A stretch of DNA of 64,000 nt from Rhea pennata. Its lineage: Eukaryota > Chordata > Aves > Rheiformes > Rheidae. Each line of letters opens with the position of its first letter. Position 1 is the first letter of the stretch. Below are positions 25,501 to 63,545 of this stretch, one piece after another. Location of the stretch: positions 20,608,412 through 20,672,411 of the forward strand of contig NC_084675.1 of the NCBI RefSeq assembly GCF_028389875.1, written 5' to 3'. Made by a program: the position numbers and the translations under genes. Below the pieces are notes generated by a model, which worked only from the letters and a program-made list of their open reading frames with translations, was not told where the DNA came from and made no database searches.

Positions 25501-28500
25501 GGTGGTGAGTGTACACAGGCAGTGGAGAGGGGCGAAGGAAGGGAATGATGACTTTTATATCCACGTGGCTTTTCTGGTAGTTAGTTCTCAAACCATTGCA
25601 AAATTCTAATGCCATAAGACATTGAATATTCTTTCCTTTCTCTCTCAAGATGTAGAGTAAATGTCACTACCTTAAAAATATTTCTTTGAATGTGTTTCTA
25701 ATTTACAGCAAGTAACCCAGAGATAATGATTCAGTGAGACAGATGAGATATTTTTCCCCCGAGATTGCTGTTGCACAAGCAGAAGTACCAACAACTCCAT
25801 GGTAAGTGCCCTGACTGCCAAGGTAAGCCATTGCCAAGCTTTCCAGCAACTTTTCTTCAGACTAACTGAATGACCAAGTTGGAAGGAGAAGGGGAATGAG
25901 GAAAATCTTTTTTATTATTATTATTTTTAATTCTTGCTATTCAGTGTAGAGCAGCCTGGACTGCAGGATTGGCAGAAATGTCTTACAAAACACTGTTATT
26001 ATCCAGAAATTGAAGTTTGGTGTGAGACATTTCCCCCCAACCCTCACCCTCCTTTTAAGGTTAGGCAAAGGCAGATGATCATGAAATTATTCAGGCTGAA
26101 AATGACCTCAGCATTTGGAAGCTTGCAGATGGTCATGTTTGATTTGGTGAACTGGCTGGAGGGTGCTGTGGGATGTTTTGTATTTTGTTCAGCCTAAAAC
26201 ATTGCAGTCATAGTAATAACAACAAAAAATACTCTCTTTCTAAGTAGGGCCATGAGGAACAGAGATGAGCTTTCTCCTTTGTTGCGTTCTCCTCAAACTG
26301 GTTCCCTGAGCTATCAGGCATGTTGAGTGGACACTTCTATTAAAATAGAGAGAAAAGTGCACACTTGTTTCTGCACTGCAATGTTATGCCCATCAGCTTC
26401 TCTCAGATAAATATGTACCTCTGAATGGGCTCAAATTTAGGAAAGATTTTGCTTGTTAGATGGCTGATGCAGGGCTGAGAACTAGATGACTGAGAAACTT
26501 GGTTCAAATCCATGAGGTCATTCAGATAAAATTAAGATTTTTGTGCACTTACTTATTTTTGTATATCCAGCAAGCACTTCCCCTTGGATTAGATTTAGGG
26601 AAGATCTCAATACTTTTTGAGTTCATATAGTCCTATTAAACTAAGTGATTGATATTATGACCTGCAATAACCTACTGATTTCAATGTTACTCCCTCATGA
26701 AAGAGCTGGCTCAGTGTGACCGTTCATTATGTAAACTGGTCAACAGCATAAATATGCCTAGAAGATCTGTCCCTGAGGTTGAGACTCTTACTATGCATTT
26801 GAGTTCAGATGATTTGCTAAAATCTCTGCATTGAGGGAATTTTGACACTGTGACTATCTATGAGGAAAAAGAAGAGATTATGCCTTTTGCAGGCTAACTC
26901 CAATTTTGAAATATTTCATGTACTCTTTAAGATATGCAATCAGTCTAATTAAAGACATATGTGCAAAATACAGCCTATATGACAGATATAAGGAAAACAT
27001 ACTTTTCCATGTGAGTGGTAAAGCCAGCAGCCACAAATACCTCTCCGTTTTGGTAGCCTCAAAAATGCATCCACAAATATTATTCATCTCAGTGGTCTGC
27101 AAAGATTTATCAGGGGTTATAACTTCCTGAAAACATTTGTGAAACTAGGAATTTAGTATATGTATGTATTTGTCACTCAGTAAACAGTCACTTTCTTTTA
27201 CTATACCCACTAGTCTAAGAGAACAGCAATTATGAGTGAGGCAGTCAGGAAGAAACTGAAGTGTTCAAAAATGGGTATGATGGGGAAAATATAGCTTGAT
27301 GTTTACAGTAATTTCTCCAATTTAACATCATAAAAAAAGCATCCTTCCAAGACGTCAATATGTTTACTTACCACTTTTTTGTGGGAGAATCTTTTAAGAA
27401 GAAAATCCCTCTGAATTTGCCCCAAGTACTTTTAAAATAACTTCTCCTTTTGCGTAAGGAAGGCAAAATATACCTACCTATAGATGAATAGAGTGATCTT
27501 GAAATGCCAGGAATAGAGTAAAATGCATCTGGTATTCATTGACTTAGAAGAACCACTTCTTGGCTTGAGGACATTGTTGAACCACTGTGTTAGATCCAAT
27601 TTCATCACAGTCACTAAGGCATTTTTTTAAAGATATGCCTACTACAAAAAAGAAAAAAAAAATTCTTCTGGGATGTATGGTGGCTAGTTGCTTGGAGATT
27701 ATAAGTACTCTAGACTGAACTAAAGATTGTAAAGATACAGATATATGTCCTAACCAACACCGGTGATTTTATCTAGTTTCACAGATACGGGACAGCCATT
27801 AACATTACTCAGAGCTTTGGTTCTTGACAGAACCACAGGATAAGCTACTGAATGACATTGCTGCATATAAAAATTTGCTGAAAATACTCATTTTCTGTCT
27901 GTTAATATGTCTGGCTGAAATGGATGATTTATAACGACTACTTGTGGATACATGACTGTAGAGGGGAAAGAAGCAGTGATTCCCAGGGACCACTGTTTTC
28001 TCATCTACTGCTTTAAAAGCAGATAAAATAGATGTTCCATATCTTGTGTTCCAGTTCTCTAAGCTAATACGTCATTTTATATTGATTTTTCTCATGCTTC
28101 TTTTTTGGCTTGTCCCTTTGATGTTATCTGTTAAGACTCATACCTTTTGCCTGCCAAGCAGTATTCATTTTGATGAGATAATCATTTCAGATAATCCATC
28201 ATTAGAATATCAGTATTTCTTCAGGTGAGTGCATGTTTCAGCTTTCCGATCCCCTGCATAAATGGGAGGCTGTTTTCTAACGCAGTCGATGCGCGCGGGC
28301 TGAAGATGTGCTCCTTCAGTCCTTTCCTACTGACGAGCTCCAGGGAGAGCTTTGTGTCTGGGCAAGATCAGGACAGAAATGTATAATGGATTATTTCAGT
28401 CAAAGTAAACGTGACTTGATTTTCTTGAAGCATTTGCTTCCTGTTTTTTGAGCTCTTTATGTTTGCATCTGATGGCTCTATTTTGCGCTATTCTCTGTAA

Positions 28501-31500
28501 CTACGTGAATGTTTCAAAAAAATAGAAGGAAACTCATCTGACTTTCCAGTGGTCCCTCTGGCAGTTCTCAGGAGAGTATTCGACTGGTCTCCGACAGTTT
28601 CTGATCATCTAACGTACCCAGCTGAAAAAGTGCACTGCGATGTCTAGCGTAGCTGAGGGCTTACCTGGCAGCTGAGGCAGCACCAGACCTGGGGTTTGGG
28701 GAGGATCGTTTTCTTATCACGAGCTTTTGTTTTCAGAAGTGCCAGCAGACTTCAATCAAGAGGGGAACCCGATTAAACTAGGTATTTTAAAATCCAGGAG
28801 AAAGAGAGGATCCTTACCTGGAAAAGCTCACTGTTTAATAGATGAGTTGGAAAAAGATACAGGGGTGAAGGGAAACTGGAGGCACAAGTAAGGGAATTGA
28901 TATGACTGAATGTTTTACTTAGAAATCTGCACCAAAAGGAGTAATTTAGAGGAATTCTACATTTGTGCTGAGCTATTAACTTGTTTGAAGAATAGTGAAG
29001 TTAGAAAATCTAGAGGAGAAGAAGAAGAACAGAAATCAAAGCTACAAATCAAAATGGTGAATGGTTTCTTTATTTCCTCAATAGAAACGTTGATTTTTAT
29101 CTCTTCAGTTTGCTGTAACATACTTGACTACTCAGACAATTACAGCCAAAGGTCAACTCACGTACCTGATGCTTCTTTGGATTTGAGCCACATCTTTCGA
29201 TCATTATCTCATATAATGCAAATGCGGCATGAAGATACAGAGGGGAAAATATAGAATCAAGAGCTTAGTACCAAAAAAGTGGATTTTAGAGAAATATGAA
29301 TCCTTGTGATGGTAATATATCCAGTTATCTTCAGCTGGGTATACATTTCTCCACAGAACCTTAAAACATCAAAGAACACTACCAAAAAGGCTAGTCACTT
29401 GCAAATGCAGAGCTGGGAGTTTGTAAGATAAAAGCAAAAATCTACATCCCGGGTAAATTTTTAGAAATGTGAAAGATTACATTTTAAAATATAAGAACAT
29501 GACTTTGATAGGAAAGTGCTTTCAAAAACGTGCTTTGAATAATACAAAGATACTATAAAATAATGAAGACAATCCTCTAAAACAGAAAGAACAACAGCAA
29601 CATATAACAGCCCTCTTGCTTTCAACATGAGATGGGAATTTGCACTGCTAACCTCCCACATTGCATCTGGGTCTTGAATAGCTTCTCTGTTTTCTCTTTA
29701 ACTGAGCTAATGACAGATCTGAAGAAGTGTCAACATTGCAACCAAAAAAGCATGAGGCAGCAGGGATGTTCACAGAGGAGATGAGAAGAGTAGCAAATGC
29801 GGTTTTGGAGGTTGGTTACTCCTGACTAAATGGCACATTGTTTTCAACCAGAAAAAAACAAAAAGCTAGTGGCCACTTTCTGCCTAAGGCTCCTTAGGGC
29901 TTTGAATTGCTTAGGTTTATCCCAAAGCTGTGCTATGGACAAATACTGCCTTTCACGTCCCTTGGGTCCCTCATCAGGCATGTGGTGAATGTGGCTGGAA
30001 GCAGCTTCTGGGATGTGAGATACTCCCTGGCCTCACACTTGGACAAAACTGGAAAAAGTAAATATGTATTTTAATTCTCTTGGCATATGGTGGCCAATGT
30101 GTTGTTTGACACTACATGGCAGATATATCACTTCCAATTTTGATGGACCATGGAGAGTTGATTGAATGTCTCTACTGAAGGGCAGAGAATAAGGTATAGC
30201 TCCTTGAGGAGCTTTATACAGTCCTGAGCACCGGGGAGAGCGAGCCAGGTGTATTTAGAGGGGAAGAAACAAATTCTGTATAAGGTGCGGGTGGAGCCTG
30301 TATTTCTCTTAGGCTGGCAAAAATCTAGACTTGCACATCAGGAAAAATCATATTCCAAAGGCAATAAAGTGGGCGAATAAGGGAAGGATTATTCTCTTAG
30401 GTCAAATACTTCTACCTAGATTTTCTTCACATATTTTGGTTCTGTATATTGTATGTGTGGACTTTAAGCCAAGTAACCATGCAGAATTCAGTAATGAATA
30501 CATTGCTAATTTGGAGAAGTTTGGATTGAACAGGTCTAATGCTGAGCCTGGACTCTCCTGATTATTTGAGTCTGGATTTTCCCAAGAAACTCAACCTAAC
30601 AAGTGGATGACATTTTAGTGGAAAGGAGGTGGAAAGAGAGTATTTCCGTACCACTGCTAAGAAGTCATGCATCTGAACAGGTGAGATATCCATTAAAATA
30701 ACTTATGTGTTAATTTTGGTGAGTGAGCTTCACAGACCTGTTAATACTTTCATGACAGCACTAGACGTGATCTATCTGAAAGCCTTATCTTTCCAGAGTT
30801 CCCCAGCTCAAAATTTGTGAGTTTTTCCACGAGACATGAGTTTCCATTTACTTATACAAGATAAAATAAAGCTGCTCATGGGCCAAGCAGAAAGGAAGTA
30901 GCCAAGGACCTGAAATTTTAGTTAGAAGCTGATACCATGATTGATGCCTGGCGAACAAAAATAAACGAAATGTTTTGTTTCTGTTCCTTCAGTACTTTCC
31001 ACTTTGTTCCTTTCTAAATCTTTTAATTTCCACCTCTCCTTCTGTTTTAAAGTTTTCTTTGAAGTGGCAAGTCATTTCAAAGCAAACCAACATTCTCTCC
31101 CTGCCCCAAATATTTATTAAAGAAATTTATTCCCTTTTTTCAAAACCAATTTCAAGTGTTGATAAACTAACATTTTTCAGGAAAGCAAAAAACCCAAGAA
31201 GTTCTCTGAAATATCACCAGAGAATTCTCACTGACAGGCGTGTGTGTTGACATGAGGAAAAATTAGCAGTTTCAGAAATATTGCAGGTGTTTCCTCTTTC
31301 TGAGAATTTGTTCCTACTCATGGAAGACAAAGAAGAGAGATTCCAGCTAGTTCAGCCTGGTGTGTGCAGGATCAGGTGTTTGATGCAAAGTGTTTGCCAG
31401 CAAGGGACATGTTTACAGATGGAATCGGACTCAGGAAGACCCCACAGAGCCTGGAAAATGAGTCGAAGAACCATGATGAGAGCTCAGATATTCCTTAGAT

Positions 31501-34500
31501 GGCCAAAAAATGGGATTTATTTCCAAAACACCAGTGACCTGTAGTTACACGAGGGTATCTTTGCAAATCCAGCCATTATCCTCAGTAGGAGCTCCTGTTT
31601 CTCAACAGATTTGATATTCAAACTATTTCGTTTTTAGAAATCTTAATGAGCACTTAGCGCTTCTGAAATTCTGGCCTTATCCATATATGCCATATCCAAG
31701 ATTGAAAATTATATGAACTCTGAGAGAATAAACCATCAGGTTAACCTTTGGTCACTGGAAGAATGTAAAACATCTCAGATTTATTCCCCAAATCCAATCC
31801 AGGTTCTCTCTGAGCTGAACAGTCTGTACAAGACTGACACAGCTGGGAATTTCACAAATTCACCAGCCTGAATCTGTTGCTAGCTCTAGGGAATTTGTAT
31901 GATTTGTGTTTGACAGTTCCTAAAGACCAGAATCCATCACTCAAACCTGGTGGAAAATGCATCCAAAATCCAGAAAGTTTAAAAACAAAACAGACCATCA
32001 TCCTGAAAGAATTTGTTCCGCATAGTGATTGGAGTCGCTCTGTTTTCTCCAAAGGGATATGAAGGAAGATTAAATTTAATTGGTCTAAACCAAAAATGAT
32101 TAATTGCTAAATGAACGTGTTTAGCAGTAGTGAAGCAAGATAAGCTTGTTTGGAGAGGAAGGAGATTTATGGCCTGATCATCATACCGTTTGCTTTTACA
32201 CACTTGGTTCACATGGTAAGAAGGTGTGGTGCCTGGGGAGAAATGGCAGTACAGGTTGCTAGTGTGGCAAATTAATTCCTCAAAACAACAAAATCTGTAT
32301 GGTTGCATCTTCACTGCCTGCATCGTTGTATCAGGATGAATATCTCTCCTGGGGCTGGCTCCAGCTCCAGGGCTAGAGCAAACTGGTCATGAACATGCAG
32401 AAGGATCCTTTTTCCTGAACAAAGTTTGCACCTGTTAGTAATCCCGTAGCCTGAATTGCATCTGAAGTGTTTGAAGATGATGGTAGAGAATGCAGAAAGA
32501 GGAAGAATTGAATCTCCTTATTTAATTTTTTCCAACTGTTTTCTTTCTTGTTCAACACAAAATAGCTGGAGTGGTGGTGGTCCTCCCTCCTCCCCCACAG
32601 CAGGTACTGCTGATACTCCACCTTCATGGTCCCTGTTCCTCTGGCAAAGGAGGTATCTCCCCGCACAATGGGTGATATTATCCCATATCCATCACAGGGA
32701 CTTGAAGAAGGTTGTAGGGCTAATGTCATCCCTGCTGTAGATGCCGAACTTCAAGCCAGTCTGGAGACAGTACATGTCCTGACTCAGGTTTTGTTCATCA
32801 CCTCAGGATGTGACTCACTGGCCTGCTCATTGGCCCTACTCCAGAAATTTGGATCTTTCTCTAAACAATCCCAATCTTGATGAGTCTGTACTCTAAAGGA
32901 TCTCTGTCATGTCAGGAAGACTCTGAGCCAGAACTGAGCTGCTGCTACTGAAGTGTGGGTTTCTGGCAGGACATGAAAGAAGCATTAATGCAAAGCTGCC
33001 ACTGAGCCAAAGCCAAGATTTATTGAGGGTTTTGGCTAACTCTTTTTTGTGACATGTGGCCACTTGGTCATTTGCCATTAGCTTTAATGGGGAAGCTATT
33101 ATCTGGGGGTGGTGTGGCCTTCTGAGAGCTGTAAGGTTAAGCGAGTGGTTTGAAAGGAGACAGAAATGGGTGCTGTGTTGTGCTGAGCCCCTTGTCCCTG
33201 AATGAGACTGAGCTGTTACAGAGAAAGAAGGTAAGTTTTAGGAGACTCTTTGGCTCTGAGCAGATCCTGAGCAACCCATGTGCTGACCTGGCATGCAGTG
33301 AGGGGAAAAGCAGTCCACCTTGTGCACACAGTAACACATAAGAAACCCCAAATCCTGTCTCAGAAATTGTCTCTTTCCATTGCACAGAAGGGAAAAAACA
33401 TCCTGGAGCGATAATGAGCACTGAAATGATCAGCCAGTGTGATCCCAGGCAGCAGAGCGCTGGCTTCATCTCTGCAGGCATCCCTGTCTATTCTGTTCCT
33501 AGGCCAGCAGATGTCCCATTGGCACCGACACCTGCCAGCTTTGCTATGTTGTTTGTATCACAGATGGGCTGATGACCCCTAGGCCTCAATCCCGTTGTGC
33601 TCAGTAAAACCCCCAATCCACTACAAAAGTAGTGCTCAACTGCTTGCCCAGGTCTAACTCAAACAGTTCTTCTAAAAGCTGTTTCATGTCACACTCACTG
33701 CCCTAGGACCTGCCAAGAGCTGGGGGGTAAGGCCGAAGCCACAGCTCATCTTCCCATCCTTGCTCACTTATACATCTCCCTTTTACAGCACCGGAAGAAT
33801 TAAATAATTTGGCTTTGAGTAATTTGTCTCTGCTGGAGGCAAACTCATGAAGTGGGTGAACCTGGAAGTGATGGTGGCGTGCGTCACTGTACCTGGCTGT
33901 AACACTGATGCCTGCCATTCCCCGTTGGGTTCTGAAGCCTTTGCAAAGGGTGACTCACCTTTTTTTTCCATCTGTCCCACCTAGATTTTTGGCTCACCTG
34001 GCAGGGATGAAGCTGCCAGGCAGTAGCTGGAAGCTGTGCCTGCACCAGGCCACTGTGGGGACGTGGCCCAGTCATCAGCACGGATCCCTGCGTCCTCCTG
34101 CTGAGAGTCCCCCACCGCAGTGGGAAGGAAGATCTGATGTGACTGCTGTTCTGCTTTTAAATACACAGTAAGTTTAAAGCATAGTAGATGAACTGTCCTG
34201 ATGCTTTCTGGAAAAACTTAAAGTTGCTGCCCAAGACTTTCCCTAAACTATTTTTATTTAACAAAAACCTACCACGCTGACAAAACATGATATAACTGAT
34301 ATATGTGATATAACTGGATGACCAATCGGCCACTTACTACGCAGTAAAAATCACAGCACTGGAAATGTTTGTAGTAATAAGAAACACCTGACAGTGCCGA
34401 GAGATTATGCTGCTAGCTCCATCGCAAGTCTCATTCAGTGTTATGTGCATAACACCGTAAGAAATTACACTCAAGAAAGGAGGGAACTGTTTAATAGACA

Positions 34501-37500
34501 TCTAGTCTGGATAACTTTGTCACTTCTGCAGTAGTGATTATATGCTAACGATCTGATTTCACACTGCTTATAATATCCACAGCATAGTATTCCTTACTGC
34601 ACTTTACCAAAAGTTAAGTCCTTATTAGCCTTTGTATTTCCACCAGTGTTTTTATCCAGACACCATCTCTCTAAGTAGGTAATTTTATGGAGATTGGTGA
34701 ATTTATACTCACAAACACTACAACGTCAGGGGAGAGTTATATTTGTACTACTTTTCAAATGGAGAAAATTTTCAAATCTGCAGTGGTAAGACTTTAAATT
34801 GTGCAGTATAGTCTCACTTTCCTTTAAAAAACAGGATCCACAAATGCCATAGTTTGAAAATATGTACTCATACTTACCCTGCCAAAGAAATGTTGCTCCT
34901 GACAGCATGCTCTTGGTATTTAGTATTCTCTCTTAATTAATAAATGTTCTTATCTTTCCTGTGCTTTACCTTGTCTAATAAACAGTCCCGACGGCATCTG
35001 TTTTTATTTTTAGGAATAAGCGTGTTGTCATATTGAAACCATATGTTTGCCAGAGCTTGCCTTCTATCCTCTCCACAGTATATATAAGCAACCACACTGA
35101 TTCATTCTCAGAGTGCTATCTTTGAAAATTTGGACTATTTTTATTAAACATAACTCTACTTTTTTCCTCCCTTTTCCCCTTTCTCCTGCATTCTCTCCAG
35201 CTATCTCTAGCCTCCTGAAATGCAGTTGTGGACAGTGAAAAAATGAATAAATTGAGAACATATTAGAAAGAGGTTCGTCTCCATATGGAGGATGATTAAC
35301 ATCCATTTGAAAACTGGGAAGATGGTGTTACACTGACCAGCTTTTACCCATGCACCTAAAATACCCATACACCTATGAGGGATGCCAGGTCTGTGACCCA
35401 TGATAGAGCTCAAGTCCTGGAAACAGCGTCGCAGCAGAGCACTGCTGGTCAGCCTCACCCCTGATGTAAAGAAAGGGACGTTTCCTCTGTGATACACAGC
35501 AGAAAAGGATCTAAACCTCCACCTTAATCCTTCCTCACTGATGTCCCTCTCTGTGAAGGATTTGTGGTTTCTCCTATCCCCTGAGTGCTTTTTGCAGGCT
35601 TATCATGTGTTTCTACTTGAGACCAACCGAGGCTGATGTGCACAATCTGGACTCCCTGGGACATGCTAGCAGGAAGAGTGAAGGGGACAGTGGCTCTGGT
35701 GGCTTGTCACCTTTTGGGGGGGCTGCCCACAGCCCTCAGAGCCAAGCAAGCATCAGACCTCTCCCACCTGCCATCTGCCTGTTTCTCTCATCAATGGGAG
35801 CTTTTTCAAGGGCAGGTTTGTACGTCTAACACTTGCTGGAGTCAGCTGGAGGCTCAGCTCCCCAGCCAGCCCACTGTACCAGCTAAAATAATTGTAAGTT
35901 AATGAAGAAATCAGTAAGAGATTGTCTTGCTCTTTTCTAGGACAGGATTGTCTTGCTCTATATCTGCTTCATGATAATGAATGGTGCAAAATGTATGTGA
36001 GGGCACCTCAAAGCAAGCTGGATTTCTCCTGATGTTAATAAAACTCAGTCTCAGCTTCAAATGGCTCAGTCTAATTGCAGCCGTGACTCAGAAAGTGCAG
36101 TACAAAAACAGGGAGAGAGAAAAGAAGAAACTTCTCAGACCTCAGCAAAATTACAGTAATGTTCAGGGCTGCTTTTCTGCTGGAGTGGAACAGCATGCTG
36201 ACATCTGTTTGAGATGCATAGCAATGTGCGTTTAGTATCACTGCAGCACCACCATTCAATAACAAGTCAGTTGTGGTCATCAGTATGGATGTGGTGTTGA
36301 AAACCTGAACTGAGAAATCTGCACTATGTAACCTTTTCTTATTCCTAGAACGAGAATTGTTCGAGTGAGCCTTCATTGCCCAGCAGCCTTTGGAAATGAG
36401 CTTTAGCCTTTGCTTTGGACTGAGGGACAGAGAACACGGAGAGATTTCCAAACCTAATGCCTGCTGACCTCAAGCCTCTGAGCCCGGTGTCTTCTCTCTG
36501 GGCCACAACTCTCTGAAAGCATGGTGAGTACCAGGAGAGCTATTTTAATGGCCAAGAACCCATACAGATCCACTAGAACCATAGAAATCAGCTTGAGTGT
36601 CCTTGCATAACTGCAAGAGAAGCAGAGTGCTGAGAATCAGGCAGGATTGTGCCCATAGCTCGGTTTACAAAAATGTGCCAGATTAATAGGCTTAATCATG
36701 ACTGACATTGAGTAAGAGGCAAGAACGACTAATCAGATGCTAACTTAGCTGATGCTGGCATAACTGAAAGCCTGGGGGCATAGTCCAAGGATAAAAACAT
36801 AACTTCTTATCTAACCAAGGAGTCATTTGTGCACCACTAGTTACGGCGTGTTCTTAAAAAAGGAAAGAAGGAAAAAAAAAATATCTGTTGCACATGAAAT
36901 TATTTTATGCCCCACAAATGATAAGAAAATAAAGTTAAATGTTCTTGCATCCAATCTTTATAGGGGAAAAGCCCATCTACAGTTAACACGTTGCAAAGTC
37001 TACTCACTCTATGTACCTAGGATGCGGACAAATCCTGGCAGCCCGCATGTAACATGGGATTGTGTGGATGAAATCAAAATGAGTGTATATCTAAGATATT
37101 TCAAAACCTAGTTTGGGGATATTTCTTGCTATTTGGAGTTTGCTAGGATACACAGGGCCGCCCTACTCCTTGGTTCAGTGAGAGTTCAGGCAGTCTGGCA
37201 AGCCTTTCCTTTTGGCCAAGGCTCTTTTTCTGGCAACACATCTCCCTATTTCTCAAGACTCTTCTTTCCTCCAGATTCAACAGGATGTTGAACTGGATCT
37301 CACAGAACAGCTCATGGAAAGGAAAGGATCTCTGACACACAACAACGTCACTGGAGAGGGAGCAGTAATGTCAAGGAAGGTGTCTGGAAGGTGAAACCAG
37401 GATTAAACCAACCACTTCAAGCTATATTGCATTAGTGAAATGCATGACTGTGTTTTACTTGCAGTAAAACTCATGACTCTTAACAATGAAAGAACTTTCT

Positions 37501-38099
37501 GTGCAAAATTCAGTAAATTAAATAATCCCAGAGTCCTGTGGGAGAAACTGGAATTGCCCTTCCACGAGACAGGCCTTTCCCAGAAAAGCCTGTCATGGGT
37601 CAGCATGAGATGCAACACCATACACCTGTTCGGGAGTCTGTCCGATTGCTTCCAGCCAGTTCCATTTTCCTCACTTGCCATTGCTTGAAACCTTCTGCCG
37701 TAACAACCTACAGCTGTAACCAAGCTCTTGCTGAGTGGGAGCTCTGTGACACTGTGGCTGGCCTGGGGCCAGGAGAGGGAAGACCTGGGTGATGTGGATG
37801 GTGGATGAGGGTGACATCATATCTCCTCAGCCTAGTGGGGAGGGTAAAAGCACGAAGCTGGCTGTGAGAAGCCTTCATTTTCTCCCTCCAATAACTCAAA
37901 GTGTGATCTGATGAGCATCACTACGTCTGGTGTCTCTTGGCAGTGCCACAAGCTCTGATTGCTGACCTACCTTTAACCTTTAGCCAGCTGTGACACTGAC
38001 TCATTTTCTTCTCCAGCTTCAAGTGACATCACTCGATCTTCCTCCAAGGGCTGGTAGTGGGTAGCCAACAAAGGTAATATCGACACAACATGGGTGTTA
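11853..38099. other. Apparently intergenic DNA, right part, up to the HNF4B promoter
   Basis: About 26 kb with no recognised gene, transposon or RNA gene on either strand. A mildly GC-richer stretch lies at about 15000-15900, with overlapping open frames in several phases. Two homopolymer-like tracts occur near 19545-19575 and 19828-19848. The long distance to any other gene fits a regulatory desert upstream of a tissue-specific transcription factor, but conserved enhancers cannot be seen without alignment. Confidence 0.55.
19545..19575 (+). repeat. Homopolymer A31
   Basis: Thirty-one consecutive A with no recognisable retrocopy on its left. Confidence 0.9.
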
Positions 38100-38296
38100 T
38101 TTGACGTGACCACTGCTCTGCCCTGGAAGAGCAGCTCATGTGTGTGAACGCCCCTCCGCAGCCCTTTTCAAAATGTTTGCACAGGGACAGCCATAAACCA
38201 TGCTGTATTGACCCAAAGATGCAATCCAAGTTGTTTGAGTCTAGGCCTTATCTACATCATATTATCAGGACTCAGAGCCCAGATGCACCCCAGGAA

Positions 38297-38367
38297 GGGA
38301 GGGGACTGCGCGCGCGAGAGAGGGAAAGGCTTCGTCCCTTCTCTCCTGGCGCGGGGAGGGGACTGCG
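38297..38367 (+). repeat. 14-nt direct repeat in the HNF4B promoter
   Basis: GGGAGGGGACTGCG occurs exactly at 38297-38310 and again at 38354-38367, 57 nt apart start to start. The first copy runs into a short CGCGCG tract. The GGGAGGGG core resembles an Sp1/KLF or MAZ-type site. Confidence 0.6.
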
Positions 38368-38377
38368 GGCAGAGCTG

Positions 38378-38390
38378 GGTAATGATTTGT
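38378..38390 (+). promoter_or_regulatory. HNF1-like binding site
   Basis: GGTAATGATTTGT fits the palindromic HNF1 consensus GTTAATNATTAAC at 8-9 of its 12 defined positions, with the central TAATNATT intact. It lies about 100 nt upstream of the ATG. HNF1 sites are documented in HNF4A P1 and frog HNF4 promoters, which makes the position suggestive. Confidence 0.35.
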
Positions 38391-38406
38391 CATTTCAAGG
38401 GCTGGG

Positions 38407-38442
38407 ATGTCTCTTCGCGGAGGAAACCTTGGCCATGATTGA
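38407..38442 (+). other. Upstream ORF 1 in the HNF4B leader (11 codons)
   Basis: An ATG at 38407 with G at -3 opens 11 codons and stops at TGA 38440-38442. It overlaps the second upstream ORF. It matters only if transcription starts upstream of 38407, which the sequence does not tell. Confidence 0.35.
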
Positions 38443-38485
38443 CAGCGGGGCCGTTTTCGCCTCTTCCCTTGCTGTTGACAAGTAA
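38435..38485 (+). other. Upstream ORF 2 in the HNF4B leader (16 codons)
   Basis: An ATG at 38435 with G at -3 opens 16 codons and stops at TAA 38483-38485, leaving two bases before the main ATG at 38488. A second TAA (38486-38488) overlaps the A of that ATG. Such a tight arrangement could reduce or couple initiation at the receptor start. This is inference. Confidence 0.35.
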
Positions 38486-38487
38486 TA

Positions 38488-63545
<25,058 letters not shown>

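Larger units (their letters stand above)
38100..38487 (+). promoter_or_regulatory. HNF4B: Putative proximal promoter and 5' leader of HNF4B
   Basis: This is the sequence just upstream of the exon 1 ATG. No TATA box is visible. CpGs become locally denser at about 38308-38460. Motifs read by eye are a FOXA-like TGTTTGC (38174-38180), ONECUT/HNF6 core ATTGAC (38207-38212 and 38438-38443), two GATA sites on the minus strand (CCTTATCT 38246-38253 and TTATCA 38262-38267) and an HNF1-like element (38378-38390). HNF1, HNF6, FOXA and GATA factors are established regulators of the HNF4A P1 promoter, so their clustering here is plausible, but each short motif alone is weak. The transcription start was not located. 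Confidence 0.45.
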
